From Cryptomeria japonica (Eukaryota > Streptophyta > Pinopsida > Cupressales > Cupressaceae): 58,000 nucleotides of DNA. The stretch spans positions 211,336,997 to 211,394,996 of the forward strand of contig NC_081406.1 in assembly GCF_030272615.1 (NCBI RefSeq), in the 5' to 3' direction. The position numbers and the translations under genes are program-made. The stretch's first letter is position 1. Each line of letters starts with the position of its first letter. Positions 11,781-21,368 of this stretch are shown here, piece by piece. The notes beneath the pieces were generated by a model, which was given only the letters and a program-made list of their open reading frames with translations, had not been told where the DNA came from and did not search any database.

Positions 11781-12622
11781 CTCATCATTTTGGAAATGGT
11801 CAAGACATGGGGGATTAGGCTGGTTCCATTCGATGAGTTCAGGATGGATAATGGGATTACCTCATCGAATAGGTTGAGTGCATTAGATGTGTCAGTGAGG
11901 GTTAAGATGTTATGGTGAAGGTTGTTGATGGTACTCTCCCTGTCAAAATCAAGCATAAGATGTGACGTAGGGTCTATGGAAGAAGTTTCTAGTTCAGGAA
12001 CCCAAGAGGTCTTTATCTGTGCTTCTCCGTAAACAGGGATATCTTTGCGGGGTGGAGGTAGTGATGTGTCTTCCTCATCTGAAGTGTTAAGTTGTACTGA
12101 ATCAAATTTCTACTCATGCAAGTCAGTTTCTGAGTCACTTTCCAGTAGCCAATTACTGTACCACACTGGGATATCTTTTGAGTTAAATACTGCAGGTGTG
12201 ATTGGTTGATGTACCTTTGTAGAGGAAATGATCGGTGTTGCAGGAAGAAGTATGGGAATCAATGAATCTGATACAAGAAGTATTGGTAATGTTGGATCTG
12301 CTGCTTCTATTGGAACTGCTGGTGTTGTAGATACTGTTGGGAATTCTGATATAGTTGTCATTGCTGAGGGTGCTATTGATGTGATTGCTACTTCTGATGG
12401 GATTGTTGGTTTGATTGGTGGGATGATGAGTGTTGTAGATGGTTTTGCTAGGATTTTTAGCCTTAATGGGGCAGTTGCTAGGGTGTATGATGCTGCTTTT
12501 ATAATCAAAGGTGACCTCTTTGTAATAGGCTGATATAGTGGTTTGTTGGGTTTCCCTTTGAATCTGAGCTTAGGAAGGATCTCCTTTTGAAAGCCTAGGC
12601 CAGTGTTATCTTTGGGCTTCAA
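11781..12622 (-). pseudogene. E1 protease-RT linker region
   Basis: This is low-complexity pol sequence rich in Pro, Thr, Ile, Ser and Ala (12200-12560), followed by an acidic part. It carries a TAG at 12110 and a frameshift between about 11790 and 12110. No catalytic domain is visible. Such variable linkers are common between protease and RT in Tat elements. The open frame on the opposite strand at 12228-12533 is only the mirror of this biased sequence. Confidence 0.6.
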
Positions 12623-12720
12623 TTCCAGTTGCAGTGGTTCATGTTGTCCTTGCTTGCAAGGTCCTAGAGAACTCTAACCATCATAACTCATTCTTTGCAT
12701 AATGAGAAGGCCTTTTCCAT
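12560..12720 (-). other. G-patch-like segment after the E1 protease
   Basis: On the minus strand the frame reads a Gly-Lys-Gly-Leu-Leu-Ile-Met-Gln-Arg-Met segment, then Tyr-Asp-Gly, a TAG (12674) at a probable Gln, Ser-Leu-Gly, a later Lys-Gln-Gly, and finally Asn-Thr-Gly-Leu-Gly-Phe. The spacing of glycines resembles a G-patch, an RNA-binding motif found in some retroviral protease regions and in cellular splicing factors. Assignment is by pattern only and some consensus positions differ. Confidence 0.45.
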
Positions 12721-13981
12721 ACTGATCTGTAGGAAGCTTAGCTTGCAGAATATCGGTGGTGATGGGATCTTTATAGATCCATTCTGCTAAGTCCTCATCT
12801 TGGGTTTCTTCTTCTTGACTCTTTCCAAGGATGAATGGCATTAAATTACATGCTGGTTTAACCAGTGGCATTTGAAGTAACTGTTGAGGTTTACCATGCG
12901 TCCTAGGAGAAGTAGGCATTTGTCCAACACAAAAGAGTTGGCTCAAATTGTACTCCCTAGGACCTTCCTCTGCTATTTTCATTTTGAGCTTCTCTTGCTT
13001 GGGTATAGTGGTGTTTGAACTGGAAAGAGAGGCTGGACTTACGTATGATGTGGATGAGATGGCTTCTCTATTATTGGGCATGGTAATCTCTGGTTGATGA
13101 CTTATATTATGACAATATGCAAAGGGGTTTGCATCGCCCAGGATTGTGATTTCTACACCATTATGCGGGAACTTGATACACTGGTGGTAGGTGGATGGAA
13201 CGACTTGCATGGCATGTATCCAAGGTCTTCCTAATAATAAATTGTATGGCAGAGGAAGGTCCAGAACTTGACAGATGATGTGTTTCACCACAGGGCCCAC
13301 TCGGATTGGTAGCACCACAACTCCTTTAGATGAATGCTCTGCATCATCATAGGATTTGATTGTTATCTTCTTATGGGGATCCACTGATTCAATTGCATAT
13401 CCTAATGCTATGACCAATTGTAGTGTGCAGATATTCAGGCCTGCTCCATTGTCGATCAAGACCCACTTGATCCTATGCTGGTTGATAAACCCCTCAATGT
13501 GGAGTGAGGCGTTGTGAGGTTGCTGGAAGGATGAGTTGTCACTTTTAGATAAAGTGAGACAAGGTGATGATCTTAGGTTTCCAACCATATCTTGGAACTA
13601 ATCTGTATTTAGGTTTGCAGGGACTAACACCTCTTGGAGAGCTTGATCCAAGATTGTTTTATGGGATGGAGATAGGCGTAATAGCTCTAAGATAGATATC
13701 AGTGTGGGCATTTTGTGTAACTGTTCCATAAGGTTATACTGCTTTGGGATATATGGGGTGCCTTGTGGAACTTCTTTTATGGTAATCTTGCCATGACATG
13801 GAACAACATTGCAAGTGGAGATGGTATTTTTGATGGTAATAGTTGCAATTTGTTCACTGGCATCATATATGTGATTCACAGTATAATTATATGTGGCTTG
13901 CGTATAATTGGTGGTATCTGTGTTTCGCCCTGAAGTGGAAGGACCCCTTTGATCTTGTGATGGAAGTGGATTTTTAAACAT
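12674..13981 (-). pseudogene. E1 aspartic protease with the upstream gag-protease region
   Basis: The protease would cut the Gag-Pol polyprotein. The active-site motif is V-L-I-D-N-G-A-G near residue 43-50 of the 13588 frame, so the Asp is kept with Asn where Gly or Ser is usual. The flap and dimer region L-L-L-G-R-P-W-I-H-A follows about 70 residues later. The segment 13598-13981 upstream is in the same frame, separated by one stop at 13598, and is a poorly conserved spacer with no domain that I recognise. The downstream part runs into the G-patch-like segment. It lies between gag and RT in the standard order. Confidence 0.88.
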
Positions 13982-14035
13982 GAGATGATCATTATTTGTT
14001 GTCTTTGGATCGCGTCCTTCGATCTTGATTTCACC

Positions 14036-15507
14036 TCAGTCAATAAGATCCTGAATACGATCTTTCAATCTGTTACAATTGCTTGTCGTATGTCCTTTCC
14101 CTTGATGGAAATCACAATGTTCAGTATCTCTCCACCATGAAGGTTTGACTTGAGGTTCATAATTTGATGTTTTGGGTAAGGTCACCAGATTTTGAGAAAC
14201 CAATTGACGTAACACTATTTCGTTGGGTTCCCCTAAGGGAGTGTATGTTTGTTTTGGTTTGAAATTTTGTTGACGCTGTTTGGGTTCATCTTGAGATGTG
14301 GTACAACCTTGATTTGGAGGAGCAACTGTGTTATTCTTAGGTGGGGGGTTCTGTCCTACAAATCGGACCACATGTTGTGCACTTTTGATAGTCCTTGCAT
14401 CCACAACCCCATCATTGACGATATTTTTGTTTTTGTTCCAGAAGTTAGGCTTGTCACTATTAAAGCATGGACAAGGGCCATCCTTTGGCTCATTGTAGAT
14501 TTTGATAAGTCCTTTCTTGATGAGAGCCCGCTCATATTTTAAGCCTTTGGTGATCATGTCATTGAAAGAGTTTGTGTCTTTCACGTCTAGGTGAAATTCC
14601 ATTTCTTCGTTTAAGTTGGAAATAAATATTTCCACTAGTTCTTGTTCAGGTAACTAAAGAGAACGTCTGCTAGATATTTGACACCATCATTGCAGAAAGA
14701 CTGAAAATAGTTCACCTGTTTTTGTTTAGTGTTACATAGATCAACCATAATGATATCACGTTCAATGTTGTGTGAGTAATGTGCCAGGAACTTCTGGATG
14801 AGTTCTTCAAATGTCTTAATGCCACCTAGTAATTGGGAAAACCATGATGTGGTTGTTCCTCCCAAGCTTTGGGGAAAAAGGTGCATTAGGTACGTATCTT
14901 CATATGCCACTTCGAGGCAAGCTGAATGGAATTATCGAACATGATCACGAGGATCTCCTTTTCCTCTATACTTTTCAAACTTGGGTGTTTCGAACCCTCG
15001 TGGAAAAGGTGGCATGTGAAGATTCCTATCAAAGGGATAGGGACAAATGTCATTTAGGGAAAATTGATTAGTTTTCGCACCACTACAAAGTTGTTGGGCG
15101 ATATTTTCAACTTGTTGCCGTAACATTTCTATTTCATTTGGAGGAGGAGGAGGTGGGGGATTACCTTGATGAAGGTTGTATCTGGTGGGATCTCTACCTC
15201 TTTCTTCCTCATTGCGACTTTGTCATTCTGATGCTTGTCTTAGTTGTGCAACATCAAAGTCAGAGGGTAGTTTGGCTCCTTCTTGAGCAAGTTTTAAAAA
15301 GTGAGCATCAACATTGCTCCTGAGTATTTCATCAAATAGTCTATTAAAGAGAGGGTTGTGTTGTGCCCTTTCTATTGTCACAGGAGTAGGAGTACTTGGA
15401 TTTTCATCATTTGTGTTTCCTCCAAGGGCTTCTTGGAATTCATTGATGTTTTCCTCCTCTTCTTCCTCAATTTCCATTTGTCTAGTTCTTAATCTAGTAT
15501 GAGCCAT
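14036..15507 (-). pseudogene. E1 gag
   Basis: Gag forms the particle that packages the element RNA. ATG 15507 (Met-Ala-His-Thr-Arg) is preferred; an in-frame ATG also lies at 15582. An acidic, Pro-containing N-terminal part comes first, with a Pro run near 15150. The Ty3 gag core follows: E-D-T-Y-L-M, L-G-G, W-F, F-E-E-L-I-x-K-F, H-Y-S-x-N-I, D-L-C-N-T-K-Q-K (14910-14720), then N-L-N-E-E-M-E-F. A zinc-knuckle-like Cys-x2-His-x4-His-x4-Cys and an I-Q-D-L-I-D end occur near 14050-14120. Stops at 15223 and 14932 and a one-base frameshift near 14655 break it. Sequence and order are those of Tat elements. Confidence 0.9.
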
Positions 15508-15913
15508 TTTGTTCACAAGTCTTTGTTGATGAAATGAGAGATTTATGTTTGGTGTGGTGTGTTGTATATGGATCTCTTGCATTAAAGGTAGATGTTACCA
15601 AAAATTCTTTCTTGAATTGCTTGTTGTGTTGGTTTGACAAAGTCTTGATGTGATAAGGTGTAGAGGAATCTGAGATGTGTTACAAATCCAACTACCTAGT
15701 AATGAGAGGATTCACTCAAAGACTAGTTTTAACCTGCGTAGAAATGCCTCTTTAGGATGAGTTTATCCTAGATGTCGAGACACTCTAAAAGTGATGTTTT
15801 GTGTTTGATTCAAGCAATATTTGAAAAGAACTTAGGATAATAACCTCTTGATGTTTTGAGAGTTTGAAATGGATTGATGATCCGTGAATGGGATATGGAT
15901 GAAATTTTTAACT

Positions 15914-16297
15914 TCAATAGAAACTTCGTGTTACATAAGGAACAAACTCTTCTTCTTCCCTCTCAAGGGTTGGTGGTTCTTCTCGAGCTACGTTGTATGT
16001 GATACAAATGTCTGGAAAGAAGTCAAGGTTGATCTTGCCTCCTTTGTTTTTGTGATAAGTTAAAGCTCTATATTGCATAAAAGCTCTGCGGTTCAATGAC
16101 TCTTGATCAAATTCGTTTGATTTCCCTTGAAGATAGAGATGCATGTGACGTAGAAAAGCTCTATTAGAGACAAATATTTGTCTATTAAGATAGAAGATTT
16201 TCCTCCTTTTGATTAAAGCCTTTGATCTCAATGGTCTTCTTTTCAAGTTGATGTGTTGATGAAGATTCTTCTTTCTCAAGATGTGAAGAATGGTCAT
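15914..16297 (-). CDS. Small basic open frame in the E1 leader, upstream of gag
   Basis: This 127-codon frame is in the same sense as gag and ends 0.4 kb before it. The N-terminal half is very rich in Arg, Lys and His. The C-terminal half has an N-R-R-A-F-M-Q-Y-R-A segment and an acidic E-R-E-E-E-E-F stretch. The composition differs from the surrounding AT-rich leader and the frame has no internal stop, unlike the neighbouring genes. I recognise no family. Some Tat relatives (Ogre) carry an extra ORF upstream of gag, so a remnant of such a gene is possible. It could also be chance. Confidence 0.35.
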   Translation of the reverse strand: MTILHILRKKNLHQHINLKRRPLRSKALIKRRKIFYLNRQIFVSNRAFLRHMHLYLQGKSNEFDQESLNRRAFMQYRALTYHKNKGGKINLDFFPDICITYNVAREEPPTLEREEEEFVPYVTRSFY

Positions 16298-17570
16298 ATA
16301 GTTTGATACTTTTTGTTATTGCTCTTTTGTTGTTATATTTGAAAAATGCTTATGTTGGATGAATACTTTGTTTTTGGAGCTGATTTTTGATGTTTCTTTT
16401 GACAAGAAAACAAAGCAAGCACACAAACACAAGAATGTTGCCTCAAAAGGCACCAATAAGTATGGGTCTAGATCAACCCAATCTTTGGACCTTTTATGAC
16501 CCTTTCCTTTAAATGTATTTTAGGTGTTTCCAAAGCCTGAAGTCAGCTCACTTTGCATTGGTCTTGACTCAAAAATGAAGATACTTCAAACACTCTTTAT
16601 CCCTATGGTCAAATGGCCAGTTGTGATAATTTCTGCCCACATCTTGATATTTCTTCGACTTTGGTACTACATACCTTATGAATCCCATCGTGGCAAGTAA
16701 GGATGTGATATACTAAGTTTTGCACGAGCATAACAAATAGATGATCCCTATGATGGGGGAGTCACCACTTTTATTGGGCTACAAGTAACCTTTCAAAAAG
16801 CTATGTTTCTACTGAAGGAAATATGTATGGTGAGTATCTTGGGAGCAAAACCATCTATGCTCTTGCACTAAATTTATCACAAATATCCCCAATCAATAAA
16901 ATGGGTGGGCTACTACTTAAAGGTGTTTAGTATTGTTTGATGTTTTTGGACATAAGTTCATTCTACAGTGACTCACTTAAGATCCTTGTAACTTGTGGTG
17001 GGGCCCATTTGTCCTTTTGGCAAGTTACACTGTAGGAACAACTATACCCAAGGCTACAACTTTCGCTCTCACCTGATTTCTATAGCGGCTCGAAGGATTT
17101 ACCACGTGAGGTCATTCCCAAGAGTGATGTGTCTCTTGGCAGGCCTCTCTTAAAAAGATAAAACTTTGAGTGTTACTAACACTTTTCTCTTGCACCTAGG
17201 ACCACGAGAGCCAAGGGAGAGGATAGTGTGTGTTAGAAGTAGGACCACTCGACAAACTCTTTTGCACAAGTTTGCCAAACACAAAATACACTTGTTGTTT
17301 TTAACTTGTCATTGCAAATGATTTTCTATCTAATTGGAGATGTTCCTCCAACAACCATGATGTTCTTTTTAACTTCAAAGGCAATATGTTTGAGTAAACT
17401 AGAATCTGAAATCCTGGTCAACTGAAATTGAAACACATATGCATGAAGTAAATCGCTTGTAAAATAAGACAAATTGATTGTTCTTTTTACTTGCACCAAA
17501 AATTAAAGTGTTGATTGTGAGTTTTGATTAAGTTTGATGCAATAAAATGAAATTTGTCTTGTCTTGTTTT

Positions 17571-17840
17571 TAAGCACCAAAATAAAGTGTATCCCTAACT
17601 TGCAATGAAAGCAAATTTGAAGTTTGTTGATTTTTAGAGCACCAAAACAAAATGGATCCTAACTTGCGAGGAATGAAATTTGTGTTGTTGAGTTTTAGAG
17701 CACCAAATGAAAATTGGAATCCTAACTTGCAAGAAATGAAATTTTGTGTTGTTGAATTTTAGGACACCAAATGAAAATTCGAATCCTAACTTGCAAGAAA
17801 TGAAATTTTGTGTTGTTGAATTTTAGAGCACCAAATGAAA
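17571..17840. repeat. 61-64-bp tandem repeat, about 4 copies, in the E1 leader
   Basis: Units start around CACCAAA at 17576, 17640, 17701, 17765 and 17828. Each carries the words CCTAACTTGC and TGTTGTTGA. The three right-hand copies are the most alike. Confidence 0.8.
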
Positions 17841-17985
17841 GTTTTTGATTTTAAGTAACAAATGGGGTTAGTTTGAAACCTGCAAATGAAGCAAAAGGTT
17901 AGCAAAATCCGACCATATGGTGGGCTTCCACAAGCCTAAGAAAATTTATTTTATCGATTACATGGCCTTTTTTACAACGTTCTGT

Positions 17986-18220
17986 TACAATAGTGCTACT
18001 CTGTGTGAAAACAGAAGCGCTACTTAACACAAACGCACTAAAATGACAACAAAAGCGCTAAACTAAAAATGTTAACAGCAAAAACAAATGCGCTAAAAAA
18101 TGGACAAAAGCGCTAATATATGGACAATAGCGCTAAATTTGAGACAATAGCGCTATTGTAAATACAATAGTGCTATAATATCAAATTACAATAGTGCTAA
18201 AGCGAGAGCAAAAGCGCTAA
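17986..18220 (-). repeat. Array of about 11 AGYRCTWTTGT phrases in the gag-pol leader of E1
   Basis: On the minus strand, phrases such as AGCGCTTTTGT, AGCGCTATTGT and AGCACTATTGT recur between the primer-binding site and the rest of the leader. It is the same phrase as in the plus-strand array at 2981-3296. Each array is in the sense of the coding unit that follows it. Confidence 0.8.
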
Positions 18221-18301
18221 AGTGCGACCTGTGTGTCAAGCTAAACAGTCAAAAAGTTAGTTGTTGAAAACAAAAAAAAAGTTTTTGGGTGTTGGATTCA
18301 T

Positions 18302-18314
18302 GTCGGGTTCACCA
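18302..18314 (-). promoter_or_regulatory. Primer-binding site of E1
   Basis: On the minus strand this reads TGGTGAACCCGAC, two bases inside the right LTR. The TGG start and position are typical of a tRNA-primed site. The same 13 bases follow the E2 LTR at 55357. I do not assign the tRNA. Confidence 0.8.
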
Positions 18315-18316
18315 AA

Positions 18317-19744
18317 TGATGCTTTGCAAATGGACAATTGTTAGATTAAAACCTGTGGTCGTGTAACACACAAAAACAACAAGAAACAATGATCAAAGTT
18401 AGTGTTATTTCAACCAAATACTAATCTAAGTAGGCATATCAAAAGAAATACTAAGAACATGATAAAGGATTTAACTATGGAAGTAAATACCACAAGGCAT
18501 CTCCAAATGCCTTCTAACATGCTCTTAGCTCCTTCTCATTTGTTCCTCTCCTCTCCAAGTTCCAAATTAGTGTATCTCTTAGCAGCTTTTTGCACTATGG
18601 ATGCTTATGGAGGTTCAAGATTATAGATGGTTACTCTAAATGCTATGCAAGTGTGAATAAAAGTTGAAATGAGAGATTTATCTAATTAACTAATTGATTT
18701 TAGACCAAAAGAGTGAATATTATGCTAAATGCTCTCTAAAAATGCCTATAGATTAAATGCATACAAGTTTTCAGGATCTGGATTATGAAGAAATGGGCTC
18801 TATTTATAAGAAAAATGGAGCAATGGACGGTTGAGATTGAGTAATCTCAACAAGGGTTAGGATTGAATGATATTCAATCCATGTGAGGGCTTTCAACCCA
18901 ATCCCAGGATGACAAGTGTCAATATGAGAGGGGTTGAGAGGAGAGGGAATAAGCATTAAATGCTTGACATGACCTAAGAGTTAACTTGGGAGTTAAGGTC
19001 AAGGTTGGGTTGAATGAATAAATTCTTTATTCAAAGAATAAAGCTTTTATCCAATGGATAAACTCTTGTGCAAAGGTAAAAGGGATAACCATGGTCAAAG
19101 CAATAAATTCTTGAGGAGACACATGGGTGCAAGTTGAATTAACCATACATGGTTATGTAAGAGTCATTAATGGTCATGTAAGAGCCATTAGTGGTTTTGG
19201 AGACTTTAGAGGTTAGTTTGTTGAACACACAAAGCATTAAATGTTTTTCAAAGACTTTGAAGTCTTTGAGAAGTGACTCCAAGTTTCTTAGGAGTGTGAC
19301 AATAATTAGGGGATGGATTAGGTTAATTAGGAAGGGCTTAGAAGAATCTAGAAGGGGGTTAGGATTGCAAGTGGGTTCGGTGGGTGAGAGAAAATAGGAT
19401 TTTTATTAAAATAAAATTCATTTATTTCAATAAATAGGTGCAAGTTGCATTTGTAGAAAAATGCAAGTGGGGGGGATAAATGATTTAAATAAATGTTTTA
19501 TTTAATTTATTTAAAAGAGGAAAGGGGATTAAATGAAATAAATAGGATTTATTCATTTAATTGATTTGTGAATTTGGTATAATGAATTAATTAAAATAAT
19601 TTGAATAATTTATTTCATTAATAGGGGAATGTTTGAAGATGAATTAATTAAATATTAATTTAATTAACTGATGGCTAGTGGATTTTTAATCAAATAAATA
19701 CGAAATATTCATTTAATTAAAATGGACAGATTTATGTGACTACA
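18317..19744 (-). repeat. E1 right LTR (5' LTR in element orientation)
   Basis: It is the partner of 990-2417, same length, opening TGATGCTTTGC and closing GACTACA on the plus strand. It is the transcribing LTR for gag-pol. Many of its differences from the left copy are transitions. Confidence 0.93.
18799..18812 (-). promoter_or_regulatory. Candidate TATA box in the E1 5' LTR
   Basis: On the minus strand this reads CTTATAAATAGAG, a strong TATA match, about 480 bases before the end of the LTR. Transcription of gag-pol would start near 18770. The same motif sits in the other LTR near 1472-1485. Confidence 0.55.
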
Positions 19745-19749
19745 GATAA
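19745..19749. repeat. Target site duplication of E1, right copy (GATAA)
   Basis: It matches 985-989 exactly and adjoins the last base of the right LTR. Confidence 0.93.
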
Positions 19750-20620
19750 AGCTGCACAATTATAGTTTATAGTTGTGCTATTAAGTTAGGAATTGGCTTT
19801 TTTTATCATAAAATTACACAATTGTTTAGAAAATCTATGCAATTGATAAAATTTTGCAAGTATTAGAGGATTCTACACAATTGATAGAATTGCATAGTTG
19901 ACCAAGTTGGACTATGTCTATGGATAGACTGATTAAAGGTTTAGTTGGTTGACACATTGATTGGTTTGAGTACAAAAGGATCTAAATTCCATGAGTTCTC
20001 AAGAGAGGCATCCACCAAAATAGGGTATGTGGCCCATATTTTATGTGACAGATCATGATGTTCTTGGCATGGCTAGGCTCTAGCACATGGTATTCATGCT
20101 CGAGATTTGGGATAATCTTGGTATGCTAACGACTTTGGCTAAGAGGTGGAACAATGAGAAAAACTCATTCAACCTTCCCGAAAGAGAGATGAGTGTGACT
20201 CTCAAGGATGTCTAGAGGATTTTGAGGATTCCTATTAGTAGAGATTTGGTGGTTTATGATACTACAAGTGGGGAGAATGCTCTGCGAATGGAATTTGGAG
20301 ATGATGACTTAGATGCACAAGGAGGGGAGGTTAGTTGGAAGGAGGTGGTACTATATTATATGTCGCTTCCTTTAGTATTGGAAGGGGTGATTGGGGGACT
20401 CATTTTCCTTTGTAGGAGGTATCATGGGTTTTCTATTGGATAGGGGTGCATGTTAAAGCACATTTTGATGGATGAGACTCAAGAGATACCTATGAAAATT
20501 TATAACAACTTACAACTTTATGAAATATTCTATGACAGAATGGAAAAGTGTTAGGAGATAAATTTTTCATGGAGAAGGTAGCAACCCAAGTTGGGTTATG
20601 ACAATCTATAAGAAAATGTG
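19750..20620 (-). mobile_element. Element O, continuation right of E1
   Basis: Removing E1 and one GATAA joins ...CACAACTGATAA to AGCTGCACAATTATAG, restoring a leader full of a TGCACAATTGATA-like phrase (to about 19905). The PMD remains begin at 19991. O thus has the same 3' architecture as E1: LTR, polypurine tract, phrase-repeat leader, antisense PMD gene. No pol sequence of O is recognisable farther right, so it is probably truncated. Confidence 0.65.
19991..20560 (+). pseudogene. Plant mobile domain gene of element O, truncated and decayed
   Basis: From ATG 19991 the frame aligns with the E1 PMD. Both have an E-R-H-P start segment. Near 20120-20290 O has L-G-M-L-T-T-L-A-K-R-W, a short F-N-L segment, M-S-V-T-L-K-D-V and R-I-L-R-I-P-I, followed by V-V-Y-D. 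It then runs through an acidic region to 20443 and on to about 20552. All five in-frame stops are TAG (20021, about 20075, 20216, 20441, about 20552), and one replaces the residue after the conserved D-V. The similarity to E1 is clear but distant, so the two genes parted well before E1 inserted. The C-terminal Gly-rich part seen in E1 is missing. Confidence 0.75.
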
Positions 20621-21203
20621 CTATTTATGGGACTCGGTTATGACACATTTTGAGTTAAGATAATATCTATGATAATTTTGTATGATAGTTGTAAGATGTG
20701 TAAAAGAATCTATCATACCTCAAGATGGTAAATTTTAGGCACCCAACTTAGGAGGTTTGAATGGGTAGTCATTTAGAGATGTACATGTGTCATTTGCACA
20801 CTTTTAGGTGGCTGGGAAATTGTACCAAGTGTTTTGCATGACCCCATATTGCATATTCACCTAGAAGCTACCTCTTGAGTTGTATTTCTATATATAAGGT
20901 ATAATTTGAGAGAATTATGTATGTAATGTTTGCAGGTAAAGTGTTATGCTGCCAAAATTAATCCAGATTGTGGGTTGACAGTTGTAGACTATTGTTGAAG
21001 AAGCGGTGTATTGCTATTGCATTATAATTGTGATTTTAGTAATATAAGTATCATGCTTTTGGAGTTTGGGTTTTTTCTCCTAAAAGGGTTTTCCCCATGA
21101 TATATCATGTGTTAATTGTTGTATATCTTTATGCATGTTCATTATCTTAATCTAAATGTATTTCTATTTTTGTAATAGTTAATATTTGTAAGAAAATTTT
21201 CAC
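20621..21203 (+). repeat. Copia-LTR-like remnant
   Basis: Bases 20880-21180 carry a TATA-like CTATATATAAGG (20888) and the phrase TTTTCTCCTAAAAGGGTTTTCCCC (split here as TTTTCTCCTAAAAGG plus GTTTTCCCC), common near the 3' part of plant Copia LTRs. I cannot find its ends or a partner. Bases 20621-20880 show nothing that I recognise. Confidence 0.35.
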
Positions 21204-21368
21204 TATCTCCCCCACTAGATTAGTGTTAGGAAGCATTTTTTGAACCTTATCTTCCTTTATCTCCCCCACTAGGTTAGTGTTAGGAAGAATTTTTTGAGTC
21301 TTAACTTCCTTTATCTCCCCCACTAGATTAGTGTTAGGAAGCATTTTTTGAACCTTAACTTCCTTTCA
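21204..21368. repeat. 54-bp tandem repeat, three copies
   Basis: The word CTCCCCCACTAG starts at 21207, 21261 and 21315, an exact 54-bp period. Read on the minus strand the units stay open and encode an 18-residue repeat with a Pro-Asn-Thr-Asn-Leu-Val-Gly-Glu-Ile core. Each unit also contains a G-rich GTGGGGGAGATA on that strand, reminiscent of a Copia polypurine tract. Confidence 0.85.

Larger units (their letters stand above)
16298..18301 (-). other. Long untranslated leader of E1
   Basis: About 2 kb lies between the 5' LTR and the small frame. I see no coding frame of note. It holds a 61-64-bp tandem repeat (17571-17840) and the phrase array at 17986-18220. The packaging signal would be expected in this region, but cannot be located from sequence alone. 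Confidence 0.6.
990..19744 (-). mobile_element. E1: complete Tat-lineage Ty3/gypsy retrotransposon with an antisense PMD gene
   Basis: This 18,755-bp element has two 1428-bp LTRs (990-2417 and 18317-19744) flanked by GATAA. Gag-pol is on the minus strand, so the right LTR is the 5' LTR. The order on the minus strand is primer-binding site (18302-18314), long leader, a small frame (16297-15914), gag, protease with a G-patch-like piece, RT, RNase H, a second RNase H, integrase (ending 8193), a spacer, an antisense PMD gene (3541-5563 on the plus strand), then polypurine tract and 3' LTR. The double RNase H and the gag and integrase sequences match the Tat lineage. Additional ORFs between pol and the 3' LTR, some antisense, are a known feature of Tat elements. 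Frameshifts near 14655 and 11800 and many in-frame stops make it non-autonomous today. About 35 differences between the LTRs imply moderately recent insertion. Confidence 0.93.

Noticed and set aside
12228-12533. Plus-strand open frame of 101 codons
   Set aside because: It is the mirror of the Ala/Thr/Ile-rich protease-RT linker coded on the minus strand. The composition explains its openness.
14249-14542. Plus-strand open frame of 97 codons
   Set aside because: It lies opposite the gag frame, which has family-specific motifs. No own signal.
18302-18314. Part of a tRNA gene
   Set aside because: Only the 3'-end complement is present next to an LTR. There is no cloverleaf or promoter boxes, so it is a primer-binding site.
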